Source: Aeromicrobium phragmitis (GTDB lineage Bacteria > Actinomycetota > Actinomycetes > Propionibacteriales > Nocardioidaceae). Taken from it: 64,000 nucleotides of DNA. Below are positions 56,931-64,000 of this stretch, one piece after another (position 1 is the first letter of the stretch; every line of letters begins with the position of its first letter). The notes beneath the pieces were generated by a model. That model ran no database searches. It was not told the origin of the DNA and saw only the letters and a program-made list of their open reading frames with translations. The DNA lies in contig NZ_RDBF01000003.1 of the NCBI RefSeq assembly GCF_003674095.1, forward strand, positions 62,001-126,000, written 5' to 3'. The translations under genes were made by a program, and so were the position numbers.

Positions 56931-57703
56931 CCCTCGACGCGGGGGCGCTGCTGATGTACCTGCTCGCCACCGTCCGACTCGTCGCCTGGTTCGTGATCGT
57001 TCCGCCGTTCTCGACCCGGGCGTTCCCGATGATGGCCAAGGTCATCCTCGCCTGCGGGTTGTCGCTCCTCGTCGCGCCCACGGTCATGACGCAGGCGCCA
57101 CCGACCTCCGACGCCGCCGTCATCGGGGCGATCGTGAGCCAGGTCCTCATCGGCCTGCTGCTCGGGTTCGTGACGATGCTGCTGTTCGCCGCGATCACGA
57201 CGGCAGGCGCGATGATCGACCAGTTCGGCGGACTCGCGCTCGCGCAGGCCTTCGACCCGCTGATGATGCAGATGAACACGGTGTTCGGCAAGTTCCATCA
57301 GATGCTCGCGACGGTCCTGCTGTTCGCCACCGGGGCCCATCTGCTCATCCTCGGGGGACTCATGCGGACCTTCGAGTTGCTGCCGGTCGGCGAGCCGTTC
57401 GAGGTCGACGCGGCTCCGGACCCGCTGCTGACCGCCTTCCGGCTGTTCTTCGTCACGGCCGTGCAGATCGCCCTTCCGCTCATCGCGGTGCTGTTCGTGG
57501 CCGACCTCGGTCTGGCGCTGCTGACCAAGGTCGCTCCGCAGCTCAACGCCATCACGGTCATGTTCCCGGCGAAGATCGGTCTCACGTTGCTGCTCGTGGG
57601 GCTGACCTTCCCCGCGCTCTCCGACGCCGTGGCGCGTCTGGCCGAACTCGCACTCGAGGCCATGGCCACCATCGCCGGCGGTACGGGAGGTGAGACCGGG
57701 TGA
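56927..57703 (+). CDS. fliR: Flagellar export gate protein FliR
   Basis: 258 residues, about six membrane helices. GTG at 56927 overlaps fliQ. MIDQFGGLALAQAFDPLMMQ and the C-terminal KVAPQLNAITVMFPAKIGLT are FliR signatures. Overlaps flhB by 4 bases. Confidence 0.95.
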   Translation: MTLDAGALLMYLLATVRLVAWFVIVPPFSTRAFPMMAKVILACGLSLLVAPTVMTQAPPTSDAAVIGAIVSQVLIGLLLGFVTMLLFAAITTAGAMIDQFGGLALAQAFDPLMMQMNTVFGKFHQMLATVLLFATGAHLLILGGLMRTFELLPVGEPFEVDAAPDPLLTAFRLFFVTAVQIALPLIAVLFVADLGLALLTKVAPQLNAITVMFPAKIGLTLLLVGLTFPALSDAVARLAELALEAMATIAGGTGGETG

Positions 57704-58830
57704 AGGAGGAGAAGACCGAGAAACCGACTCCCAAGCGGCGTAAGGAGTCGCGCAAGGAGGGGCAGGTTCCGCGCACCCCCGAGCTGGGTGCGTGGGGGAC
57801 GCTCGTGATCCTCGTGTTCGCCGGGCCGTGGCTGATCGGCTGGGAGATCGACGCGCTTCGTGAGCTCATGACCGCCGCCGGCCGGCTCGCCGAGGACCCC
57901 TCCACCGCCGATGCGTTGCGGTTCGGGGAGGAGGCGGCGGTCCATACCTTCGTCGCGCTGCTGATACTGAGCCTCATCATCATGGTGTTCGGGGTCGCCG
58001 CGGCGCTCGCTCAGGGCGGGCTGTACCTCGCGACGAAGCTCATCAAGCCCTCGGCGAAGAAGCTCAATCCGGTCCAGGGTGCGAAGCGGATCTTCGGGCC
58101 CCAGGCGTGGTGGGAGGGCGCGAAGATGCTGCTCAAGAGCCTCGTCGTCGGTGTCCTGGTGTACCGCGCGGTCGTGGAGATGCTGCCGCTGCTCGGTGGG
58201 TTGGTTCCGGTCGACGCCTCGGTGGCCGTCGCGACCGATCACTCCCTCGCACTCCTGCGTTCGGTGGCGCTCGCCGGTCTCGTGTTGGCCATCGCCGACT
58301 ACGCGATGCAGCGTCACCGCGTCGGCAAGCAGACCCGGATGACCAAGCACGAGGTCAAGCAGGAGACGAAGCAGACCGAGGGCGACCCGCACCTCAAGAG
58401 CGCGATTCGCGGCCGCCAGATCGCCGTCTCACGAAACCGGATGATCGCCGAGGTACCGAATTCCGATGTCGTCCTCGCCAACCCGACGCACGTCGCGGTG
58501 GCCTTGCGATACGACCCGGAGCAGGGGGCGCCGCGGGTCGTCGCCCGAGGGGCGGGTGCGGTGGCGAGCCGGATTCGCGGCATCGCGTCCGAGCATGACG
58601 TACCGATCGTCGAGGACGTGCCGCTCGCGCGGGCGATCTTCCGGTCGACGGAGGCCGGTCAGCAGATCCCGGCGGAGCTGTTCGCGGCCGTCGCCGAGGT
58701 GCTCGCCTTCGTCATCAGCCGTCGCACGCGCGGTGTGCGTGGCGGCTTCGTCGCCTCGCCGAGGTCGGCCGACTCCCCGCTGCCGGTCGTGCGGCGCGGC
58801 CGGCACCGGCGCGTCGCTCAGGTCGGGTGA
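57700..58830 (+). CDS. flhB: Flagellar export switch protein FlhB
   Basis: 376 residues. Starts KEEKTEKPTPKRRKESRKEG, four membrane helices, then a cytoplasmic domain with the self-cleaving NPTH motif at residues 261-264 (58480-58491), whose cleavage lets FliK switch export from hook to filament substrates. The tail is Arg-rich. GTG start overlaps fliR. Confidence 0.96.
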   Translation: MKEEKTEKPTPKRRKESRKEGQVPRTPELGAWGTLVILVFAGPWLIGWEIDALRELMTAAGRLAEDPSTADALRFGEEAAVHTFVALLILSLIIMVFGVAAALAQGGLYLATKLIKPSAKKLNPVQGAKRIFGPQAWWEGAKMLLKSLVVGVLVYRAVVEMLPLLGGLVPVDASVAVATDHSLALLRSVALAGLVLAIADYAMQRHRVGKQTRMTKHEVKQETKQTEGDPHLKSAIRGRQIAVSRNRMIAEVPNSDVVLANPTHVAVALRYDPEQGAPRVVARGAGAVASRIRGIASEHDVPIVEDVPLARAIFRSTEAGQQIPAELFAAVAEVLAFVISRRTRGVRGGFVASPRSADSPLPVVRRGRHRRVAQVG

Positions 58831-58844
58831 GGACCTGCCGATGG
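58817..58844 (+). promoter_or_regulatory. Predicted FliA promoter of flhA
   Basis: CTCA at 58817-58820, 16 bases, GCCGATGG at 58837-58844. It overlaps the last codons of flhB. Predicted first base G58852, leader 66 bases to the flhA GTG. Confidence 0.72.
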
Positions 58845-58855
58845 AGCCCATGACG

Positions 58856-58911
58856 GCACCAGGACGGTGCGTCGACCAGCCAGGACGGCACGACACGACG
58901 AAGAGTAGGGA
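58856..58911 (+). promoter_or_regulatory. Possible CsrA-binding leader of flhA
   Basis: Two small hairpins with the same loop AGGAC closed by CC/GG: GCACC-AGGAC-GGTGC (58856-58870) and GCC-AGGAC-GGC (58879-58889). AGGGA at 58907-58911 (fits ANGGA) overlaps the ribosome site before GTG 58918. The loops contain GGA but lack the A two bases upstream, so they are weaker matches than the fliC and flbD loops. Confidence 0.5.
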
Positions 58912-58917
58912 CGTCGC

Positions 58918-60966
58918 GTGACCTCCAAACGCATCATGCAGCTGGGCATCCCCGTGGGCATCGTGCTCATCGTCGTGATGCTCGTGGTGCCGCTGCCGAC
59001 GGTCATCCTCGACTTGCTGATCGCGCTGAACATCACCGGGGCGCTGCTCGTGCTACTCGTCGCGATGTTCGTGCGCCGGCCCCTGGACTTCGCCGCGTTC
59101 CCGGCGGTGCTGCTCGTCCTCACGCTGTTCCGGCTGGCGCTCAACGTGAGCGCGACCCGGTTGGTGCTGCTCGACGGCTACGCCGGAAAAGTCATCGACA
59201 CGTTCGGGCACTTCGTCGTCGGCGGTTCGCTCATCGTCGGGCTCATCGTCTTCCTGATCCTCCTCGTCATCCAGTTCGTCGTGATCACCAACGGCGCCGG
59301 GCGGGTCGCCGAGGTGGGTGCTCGCTTCACACTCGACGCGATGCCGGGTAAGCAGATGGCGATCGACGCCGATCTCAATTCCGGCCTCATCGACGAGGAC
59401 GAGGCGCGGCGGCGGCGCGCGGAGGTGCACGCCGAGGCCGATTTCTACGGGGCGATGGACGGTGCCTCGAAATTCGTCAAGGGCGATGCGATCGCGGCCA
59501 TCATCATCACCGTCGTCAACCTGATCGGCGGGTTCGCCATCGGTGTGGCGCAGAAGGGGATGTCGTTCGGCGAGGCGGTGGAGACGTACAGCCTGCTGAC
59601 CGTCGGCGACGGACTGGTGTCGCAGATCCCGGCGCTGCTGCTCTCGGTCGCCACCGGCCTCGTCGTGACCCGGTCGACGGCCGACGAGGACATGGGCACC
59701 GACATCATGCGGCAGATCACCGCCAACCGGACGCCCTTGCAGGTGGCCGGAGGCGCTGCGCTCGCGCTCTGTCTCATCCCCGGCCTCCCGAAACTGCCGT
59801 TCATCATCGCCGGCGGTGCGATGCTGCTCGCGTCCACGCGAGTCCCGTCGTCGGGCCAGGACGAGGACCTTCCCGACGAGAGCACGGCGGCACTGCCACC
59901 CGCGGCCGACACCCCCGAATCCCTCATCGAGGACGTCCGGGTCGATCCCCTCGGCTTGGAGCTGTCGGCCGATCTGGTCGATCTCGTCGATGCGACCAGC
60001 GGGGGCGACCTGCTCGTGCGGGTCAAGGGTCTGCGTCGCAAGATCGCGGGCGAGATCGGCATCGTCGTCCCGCCGGTGCGCACACGCGACAACGTGGAGC
60101 TTCCGCCGCAGACGTACGCGATCCGGTTGTTCGGCGTCGAGGTCGCGCGCGGGCAGGCGCCGCCAGGGACCGTGCTGGCGATCGGCGACCATCTCGACGA
60201 CCTGCCCGGAACGGCCGGGCGGGAGCCCGTTTTCGGGCTCGACGCCAAGTGGGTGCCGATCCAGCTCGCCGCGCAGGCCGAGCTCGCCGGTGCGACGGTC
60301 GTGGACCGCGCCTCGGTCATCACCACGCATCTGTCCGAGATCGTGACCCGGCATGCCGCGCGCCTGCTGGACCGCCAGGACGTGCAGGTGCTGACCGACG
60401 TGGTCAAGCGCACGCACCCGGTGGTCATCGAGGAACTGACCGGTCAGCTGTCGCTCGGGGAAGTGCAGCGGGTGCTCCAGGGGCTGCTGCAGGAGAAGGT
60501 GGCGATTCGTGACCTGGTGCGGATTTTCGAGGCCATGTCGCTGCGGGCGCGCGACACCAAGGACACCGATGCGCTCGTCGAGGCGTGCCGTGCCGAACTC
60601 GGCATGGCGATCGCGCACCCGTACGCGGTCGGGGGAGTGCTGGAAGCGATCACCTTCGATCCGTTGCTGGAGCAGCGGATGCTGGAGGCCTCGCGTCAAG
60701 CCGAGAGCGGAACGGTCATCGCGCTCGACCCCGACCTCCTGCAGCGGGTGTTCGCCGAACTCGGACAGGTCGTATCAGCGGTGGAGAACCGCGGCGCCCG
60801 TCCGGTCCTCGTCTGCGCCCCGCAGGTGAGGGCGGCGGTCCGTCGGCTCGTCGGGGCGATCGTGCCGCATGTGCCGGTCCTGTCGTATCGCGAGGTCGAG
60901 GGCGTCGAGCACGTCCGTTCGGCCGGGGTCGTCTCCGGACAGCCGGCGTCGCAGCTCACCGGCTGA
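58918..60966 (+). CDS. flhA: Flagellar export gate protein FlhA
   Basis: 682 residues. Eight membrane helices in the first half with LLVLVAMFVRRPLDFAAFPA and the FHIPEP-region equivalent KQMAIDADLNSGLIDEDEAR with RRRAEVHAEADFYGAMDGAS; the large cytoplasmic domain follows (RVKGLRRKIAGEIGIVVPPV; VVKRTHPVVIEELTGQLSLG). Binds chaperone-cargo complexes and uses the proton motive force. GTG at 58918; last gene of the flagellar locus here. Confidence 0.96.
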   Translation: MTSKRIMQLGIPVGIVLIVVMLVVPLPTVILDLLIALNITGALLVLLVAMFVRRPLDFAAFPAVLLVLTLFRLALNVSATRLVLLDGYAGKVIDTFGHFVVGGSLIVGLIVFLILLVIQFVVITNGAGRVAEVGARFTLDAMPGKQMAIDADLNSGLIDEDEARRRRAEVHAEADFYGAMDGASKFVKGDAIAAIIITVVNLIGGFAIGVAQKGMSFGEAVETYSLLTVGDGLVSQIPALLLSVATGLVVTRSTADEDMGTDIMRQITANRTPLQVAGGAALALCLIPGLPKLPFIIAGGAMLLASTRVPSSGQDEDLPDESTAALPPAADTPESLIEDVRVDPLGLELSADLVDLVDATSGGDLLVRVKGLRRKIAGEIGIVVPPVRTRDNVELPPQTYAIRLFGVEVARGQAPPGTVLAIGDHLDDLPGTAGREPVFGLDAKWVPIQLAAQAELAGATVVDRASVITTHLSEIVTRHAARLLDRQDVQVLTDVVKRTHPVVIEELTGQLSLGEVQRVLQGLLQEKVAIRDLVRIFEAMSLRARDTKDTDALVEACRAELGMAIAHPYAVGGVLEAITFDPLLEQRMLEASRQAESGTVIALDPDLLQRVFAELGQVVSAVENRGARPVLVCAPQVRAAVRRLVGAIVPHVPVLSYREVEGVEHVRSAGVVSGQPASQLTG

Positions 60967-60970
60967 ACTC

Positions 60971-61179
60971 GCGTGGGCGGTGAGTTATCCCGCACCGGCT
61001 GGCCGCGCGTGCGTACTCACTCACCGCTCTGGCCGCGCGTGCGTACGCACTCACCGCCCTGACCGCGGGTGCGTGCTCAGTCACCGCTCGGCGTGGGCGG
61101 TGAGTTATCCCGCACTGAGCGGCCGCGCACGCGTACTCACTCACCGCTCTGGCCGCGGGTGCGTGTGCACTCACCGCTC
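60971..61179. repeat. Array C: seven short repeats with a 120-bp internal duplication
   Basis: The 298-bp space after flhA has no gene. Two identical direct units GGGCGGTGAGTTATCCCGCA (about 60975-60994 and 61095-61114) lie 120 bp apart; five inverted units ending ACTCACCGCTC or a close variant lie near 61003-61028, 61033-61058, 61063-61089, 61124-61149 and 61154-61179, again about 30 bp apart. The head GCGGTGAGT matches arrays A and B except for C to A, while the tails differ. Confidence 0.82.
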
Positions 61180-61264
61180 GGCGCTACGCGAACGGTTCTC
61201 AGTGGCGTCCTCTTGGTGGGACGCGTGGTCGTGAATTACGCAACGAGCATCTAGCCTTATTCGC

Positions 61265-62179
61265 ATGGGTCACGGACACCGCCACGGCACGGGCGTGCAG
61301 CACCGGGGCCGCCTGGCGCTCGTCCTCGGCATCGCGCTGGTGGTCTTCGTGGTCCAGCTCGTGGTGGCCGCGCTCACCGGCAGCCTCGCCCTCTTCGCCG
61401 ACGCAGGGCACGTGCTGACCGATGCGGTCGGCGTCGCCATGGCGCTCATCGCGATCACCGTCGGCCAGCGCGGGGGAGGCCGTGACGTCCGTTCCTCGTA
61501 CGGGTTCCACCGCGCCGAGGTTCTCGCGGCCGGCGCGAACGGTCTCATCCTGCTCGGGCTGTGCGTCGCCATCGTCATCGGCGCCGTCCGCCGGCTCACC
61601 GAGCCCGTGGCGATCGACGGCGGCTTGGTGCTCGCGGCGGGCGCGGTGGGTCTGGCCGCCAACGTCGTGGCGCTCATGCTCCTACGAGACGGCGCCACCC
61701 AGAACCTCAACGTCCGAGGAGCGTATCTGGAGGTGCTCGGCGACGCGCTCGGCTCGGTGGCCGTGCTGGTGTCGGCGGCGGTCATCGTCCTGACCGGCTG
61801 GAACCAGGCAGATCCCATCGCCTCGCTCGTCATCGCGGCACTCATCGTCCCGCGGGCGGTCACCTTGTTGCGAGAGGTGGGGGAGGTGCTGCTGGAATCG
61901 GCACCCCGCGACGTCGACCTGGCCGAGCTGCGTGACCACCTGATGGGGGCCGACGGGGTCGTCGACGTGCACGACCTCCACGTCTGGACGATCACCTCGG
62001 GCATGCCGGTGATGAGTGCGCACATCGTGGTCGACGACGCCGTCGTCGACATGACCGACGCCCAGGTGATTCTCGGACGGCTCCACGGCTGCCTCGCCGA
62101 GCACTTCGACGTCGAACACTCGACCTTGCAGATCGAGCCGCGTGGCCACGCCGACACCGAGGCGCACGTCCACCACTGA
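61265..62179 (+). CDS. Cation diffusion facilitator family transporter
   Basis: 304 residues, six membrane helices, His-rich start (HGHRHGTG). TGSLALFADAGHVLTDAVGV carries the first HxxxD metal motif. The second site in helix 5 reads LEVLGDALGS, with Glu in place of the usual His. The C-terminal cytoplasmic domain (VVDVHDLHVWTITSGMPVMS; HFDVEHSTLQIE) is typical. Exports Zn or related divalent cations in exchange for protons. Confidence 0.9.
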   Translation: MGHGHRHGTGVQHRGRLALVLGIALVVFVVQLVVAALTGSLALFADAGHVLTDAVGVAMALIAITVGQRGGGRDVRSSYGFHRAEVLAAGANGLILLGLCVAIVIGAVRRLTEPVAIDGGLVLAAGAVGLAANVVALMLLRDGATQNLNVRGAYLEVLGDALGSVAVLVSAAVIVLTGWNQADPIASLVIAALIVPRAVTLLREVGEVLLESAPRDVDLAELRDHLMGADGVVDVHDLHVWTITSGMPVMSAHIVVDDAVVDMTDAQVILGRLHGCLAEHFDVEHSTLQIEPRGHADTEAHVHH

Positions 62180-62184
62180 CACAA

Positions 62185-62229
62185 CGACGACGGTGGCCCA
62201 ACCCCCCGAGAGTTCGGCCACCGTCGTCG
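62185..62229. terminator. Bidirectional hairpin terminator
   Basis: 14-bp perfect stem (CGACGACGGTGGCC at 62185-62198 with 62216-62229) and a 17-base loop, between the convergent efflux and lipoprotein genes; it can serve both. Confidence 0.8.
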
Positions 62230-62256
62230 CGTCCCGCCCGCGGGCGGAAGTCTGCG

Positions 62257-62850
62257 TCAGGCAGTCGGCAGGTCGACCGTCCAGATCTGCTCGTCGATCT
62301 GCTCGTCGCTGCCGATGACGCTCGCCGCGCCGCGCTTGTACTCCAGCTGGTAGGCGTCGGAACGGTTGTTGACCTGGAAGGCGATCCAGCCCGTGCCTTG
62401 CTCACCGGCGCTGACGCCCTCCCAGGGGGTCAGGCCGGCCTCGGCCATCGCATTGTCCAGGATCGTCGTGGCCGGCCCGGCGAGGTTGCCGTCGGCGTCG
62501 ACGAGACGGAAGCCGCCCTGGATGCCACCGGAGAACTTGTCGCCGGCCTGAGTGTCGACCTCCACGAGGACCCACTCGCCACCCCGCTCGGGAATGTTGC
62601 GGTTGTCCGGAGCGTCGAAGTCGCGGATGAGCTTCATGACCGTGATGGTGTGGCCCATGACGTCATCGGTGATCGTCTCGTCGACCTCGAGCTCCTGCTG
62701 CTCACCGGCCGGCTCTTCGGTCGGCTCGGCGGTGGTCTCCTCGGCCGACGGGGTGGGCTCCGCGCTCGGCTCCTCGTCGCCACCACCGCAGGCGGAAAGC
62801 AAGAGGACGGAGGCAGCCGCCAGGGCGGTGAGGGCACTACGCGTACGCAT
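62257..62850 (-). CDS. Putative lipoprotein, DUF4352-like
   Basis: 197 residues. Signal peptide and lipobox LLSAC (Cys21), an acidic Glu/Thr/Pro linker (about 25-55), then a beta-rich domain (TITVMKLIRDFDAP; GEWVLVEVDTQAGDKF; GTGWIAFQVNNRSDAYQLEY) resembling the DUF4352/telomeric-repeat-like fold of secreted actinobacterial lipoproteins. The ATG at 62850 is chosen because it gives a clean signal peptide. Function unknown. Confidence 0.75.
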   Translation of the reverse strand: MRTRSALTALAAASVLLLSACGGGDEEPSAEPTPSAEETTAEPTEEPAGEQQELEVDETITDDVMGHTITVMKLIRDFDAPDNRNIPERGGEWVLVEVDTQAGDKFSGGIQGGFRLVDADGNLAGPATTILDNAMAEAGLTPWEGVSAGEQGTGWIAFQVNNRSDAYQLEYKRGAASVIGSDEQIDEQIWTVDLPTA

Positions 62851-62999
62851 CAGGGCGAGATCCTTCGAAAAGACGGGTGAACGGGCCACGGCGGGGTCGT
62901 GCCACGGCGCAGTCCACCTTGCCGGTCCGCCCCACCGCGCGGTACCCCACGAAACCGTGGATTCGATGATCAGGAGCGAGACCTTTACCATCAATGCTT

Positions 63000-64000
63000 G
63001 TGACGATGGGGACTGACAAGCTGCGTCAGTGCGCTCGGATCTGGCATGACTGGCTGCGCGGCCGGGGTCGTGGTGAGGACCCGGTACGCGACGCCGACAT
63101 GGTCCTCGCGCTGCTCATCGCGGGTCTGCGGCTCGGCGTGATCGCGCAGATGATCCCCAGCCTCGCGCACGGCATCGACGTCTCCCCGCGACCCGCGCTG
63201 TACGTCGTCTGTTGGGGCCTCGCAGCGTCCGCGTCGATCGCCACAGCAGCGCACGCCTGCTTCAGGCGCCGACCGCCCGGCGCGCGGTGGGTGCGAGCGG
63301 ACATCGCGCTGACGGTCGCGCTCGTCGTGACGGGAGCCGCCATCGTGCCCGCGGACGACCGACTCGGGACGTGGTCCGGCTTTCTTCCCGGCTACGCGCT
63401 CGGTGCCCTGCTGTCCGCGTGCACCGTCGCGCACACCCGTCTGTGGTTCGGTGCGCTCATCGCGGTCGTCGGATCGCTCCTGGTCCATCTCCACCCGCTC
63501 GCCATCACCGACCTGCGCTTCTCGATCACGAGCAACATCGTGACCTTCTTCGTGCTGGCGGCGCTCGTCCGCACCGCCGCGTTGTGGTCGCGGCGGATGG
63601 CGGAGGAGGCCGCGGCCGCACGGGAGTGGGCAGCGCAGGTCGCGCGTGAGGACGAGTTGCGACGAGCGCGTACCTCGTTGCACAACGGGGTCGCACTGTT
63701 GGGGCTGCTGGCCGACGAGCAGCAGCATCGTTCGGCCGTTCGTGCCGGCACGGATTCGGCAGCGGACGAGTGGCGCGGCGGCCTTCGGCGGCAGGCCCGC
63801 GAGGAGGCGAACCGGATGCGGGCGTACCTTCGCGGTGAGCTGAAGACGGTCGTCGAGGACCACGACGGCGCCACTCTCGCGCAGGTCGTCGAGCGCGGCG
63901 GCCGGGGATTCGAGGACCTACCGCTCGAGACCGTCGCCGACGCCGCCACGAATCTGCGTATCGGTCCCGAGCCCGCCGCCGCCCTGACCGCCGCACTGCA
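63000..64000 (+). CDS. Sensor histidine kinase-like membrane protein, 5' part (runs off the window)
   Basis: An open frame continues to the last base without a stop: about 333 codons from GTG 63000, or from ATG 63006. Several hydrophobic segments lie between about residues 33 and 180, then a coiled helix (SRRMAEEAAAAREWAAQVAR) and RARTSLHNGVALLGLLADEQ, which sits where the dimerisation His of actinobacterial kinases (usually LHDxV) is found. The ATPase domain would lie beyond the window. TACCAT at 62987-62992 lies 7 bases before the GTG and no ribosome site is visible, so a leaderless start is possible. Confidence 0.6.
   Translation, partial: MTMGTDKLRQCARIWHDWLRGRGRGEDPVRDADMVLALLIAGLRLGVIAQMIPSLAHGIDVSPRPALYVVCWGLAASASIATAAHACFRRRPPGARWVRADIALTVALVVTGAAIVPADDRLGTWSGFLPGYALGALLSACTVAHTRLWFGALIAVVGSLLVHLHPLAITDLRFSITSNIVTFFVLAALVRTAALWSRRMAEEAAAAREWAAQVAREDELRRARTSLHNGVALLGLLADEQQHRSAVRAGTDSAADEWRGGLRRQAREEANRMRAYLRGELKTVVEDHDGATLAQVVERGGRGFEDLPLETVADAATNLRIGPEPAAALTAAL

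Overview
The window is a high-GC actinobacterial chromosome segment. It carries a Mce lipid-transport operon, long rpoB and rpoC genes of actinobacterial length, the rpsL-rpsG-fusA-tuf operon, and a Gram-positive type flagellar locus without P- or L-ring genes. Many starts are GTG and many gene pairs overlap by 4 bases. A Mce operon together with a full flagellar locus, plus dispersed GGTGGTCGAGTAG repeats, points to the Nocardioidaceae (Nocardioides or Aeromicrobium-like). That placement is inference, not proof.

Layout. (1) 1-9472: Mce operon (end of yrbEA, yrbEB, mceA-F, two Mce-associated membrane proteins), followed by an SDR oxidoreductase and a carboxymuconolactone-decarboxylase-like protein. 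(2) 11-18.5 kb: rpoB and rpoC with their own promoter and a strong terminator. RpoB has Asn at the rifampicin hotspot position equivalent to E. coli Ser531. (3) 18.5-27 kb: an acyltransferase, a NUDIX hydrolase, a lipoprotein, an Fe-ADH of the hydroxyacid-oxoacid transhydrogenase type overlapping a D-2-hydroxyacid dehydrogenase/FeS fusion, and a mycothiol-dependent isomerase-like protein. (4) 27-31.5 kb: rpsL, rpsG, fusA, tuf. (5) 31.7-61 kb: flagellar locus. csrA, fliW, flgL, flgK and flgN are on the minus strand. The sigma factor fliA, flagellin fliC, fliD, fliS, flgBC, fliEFGHIJ, a peptidoglycan hydrolase, fliK, flgD, flgE, flbD, motAB, fliLMNOPQR, flhB and flhA are on the plus strand. A two-gene AbiE-like toxin-antitoxin islet sits between flgE and flbD. 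(6) 61-64 kb: a cation efflux protein, a lipoprotein and the 5' part of a sensor kinase.

Main new observation. The flagellar locus appears to carry a coherent regulatory circuit readable from the DNA. Six transcription units (flgN-flgK-flgL-fliW-csrA, fliC, flgB, flbD-mot, fliM and flhA) start with the same bipartite element CTCA-N16-GCCGA, which I read as the promoter of the local FliA sigma factor. Counting 15 bases from the first G of GCCGA always lands on a G. In two units (flgN and fliM) that G is the first base of a GTG start codon, so these mRNAs look leaderless. In the other four, the predicted 5' end opens with, or lies within four bases of, a small hairpin whose loop displays GGA (ACGGA in three of the four). 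In three of the four a second ANGGA lies at the Shine-Dalgarno site. This is the architecture of CsrA targets, and csrA and fliW are in the same locus, so CsrA-FliW control probably extends beyond flagellin.

Three intergenic regions carry arrays of about 30-bp-period short repeats that share a GCGGTG(C/A)GT head but have different tails. Three others carry GGTGGTCGAGTAG-type repeats, and two of these bracket the AbiE-like islet.
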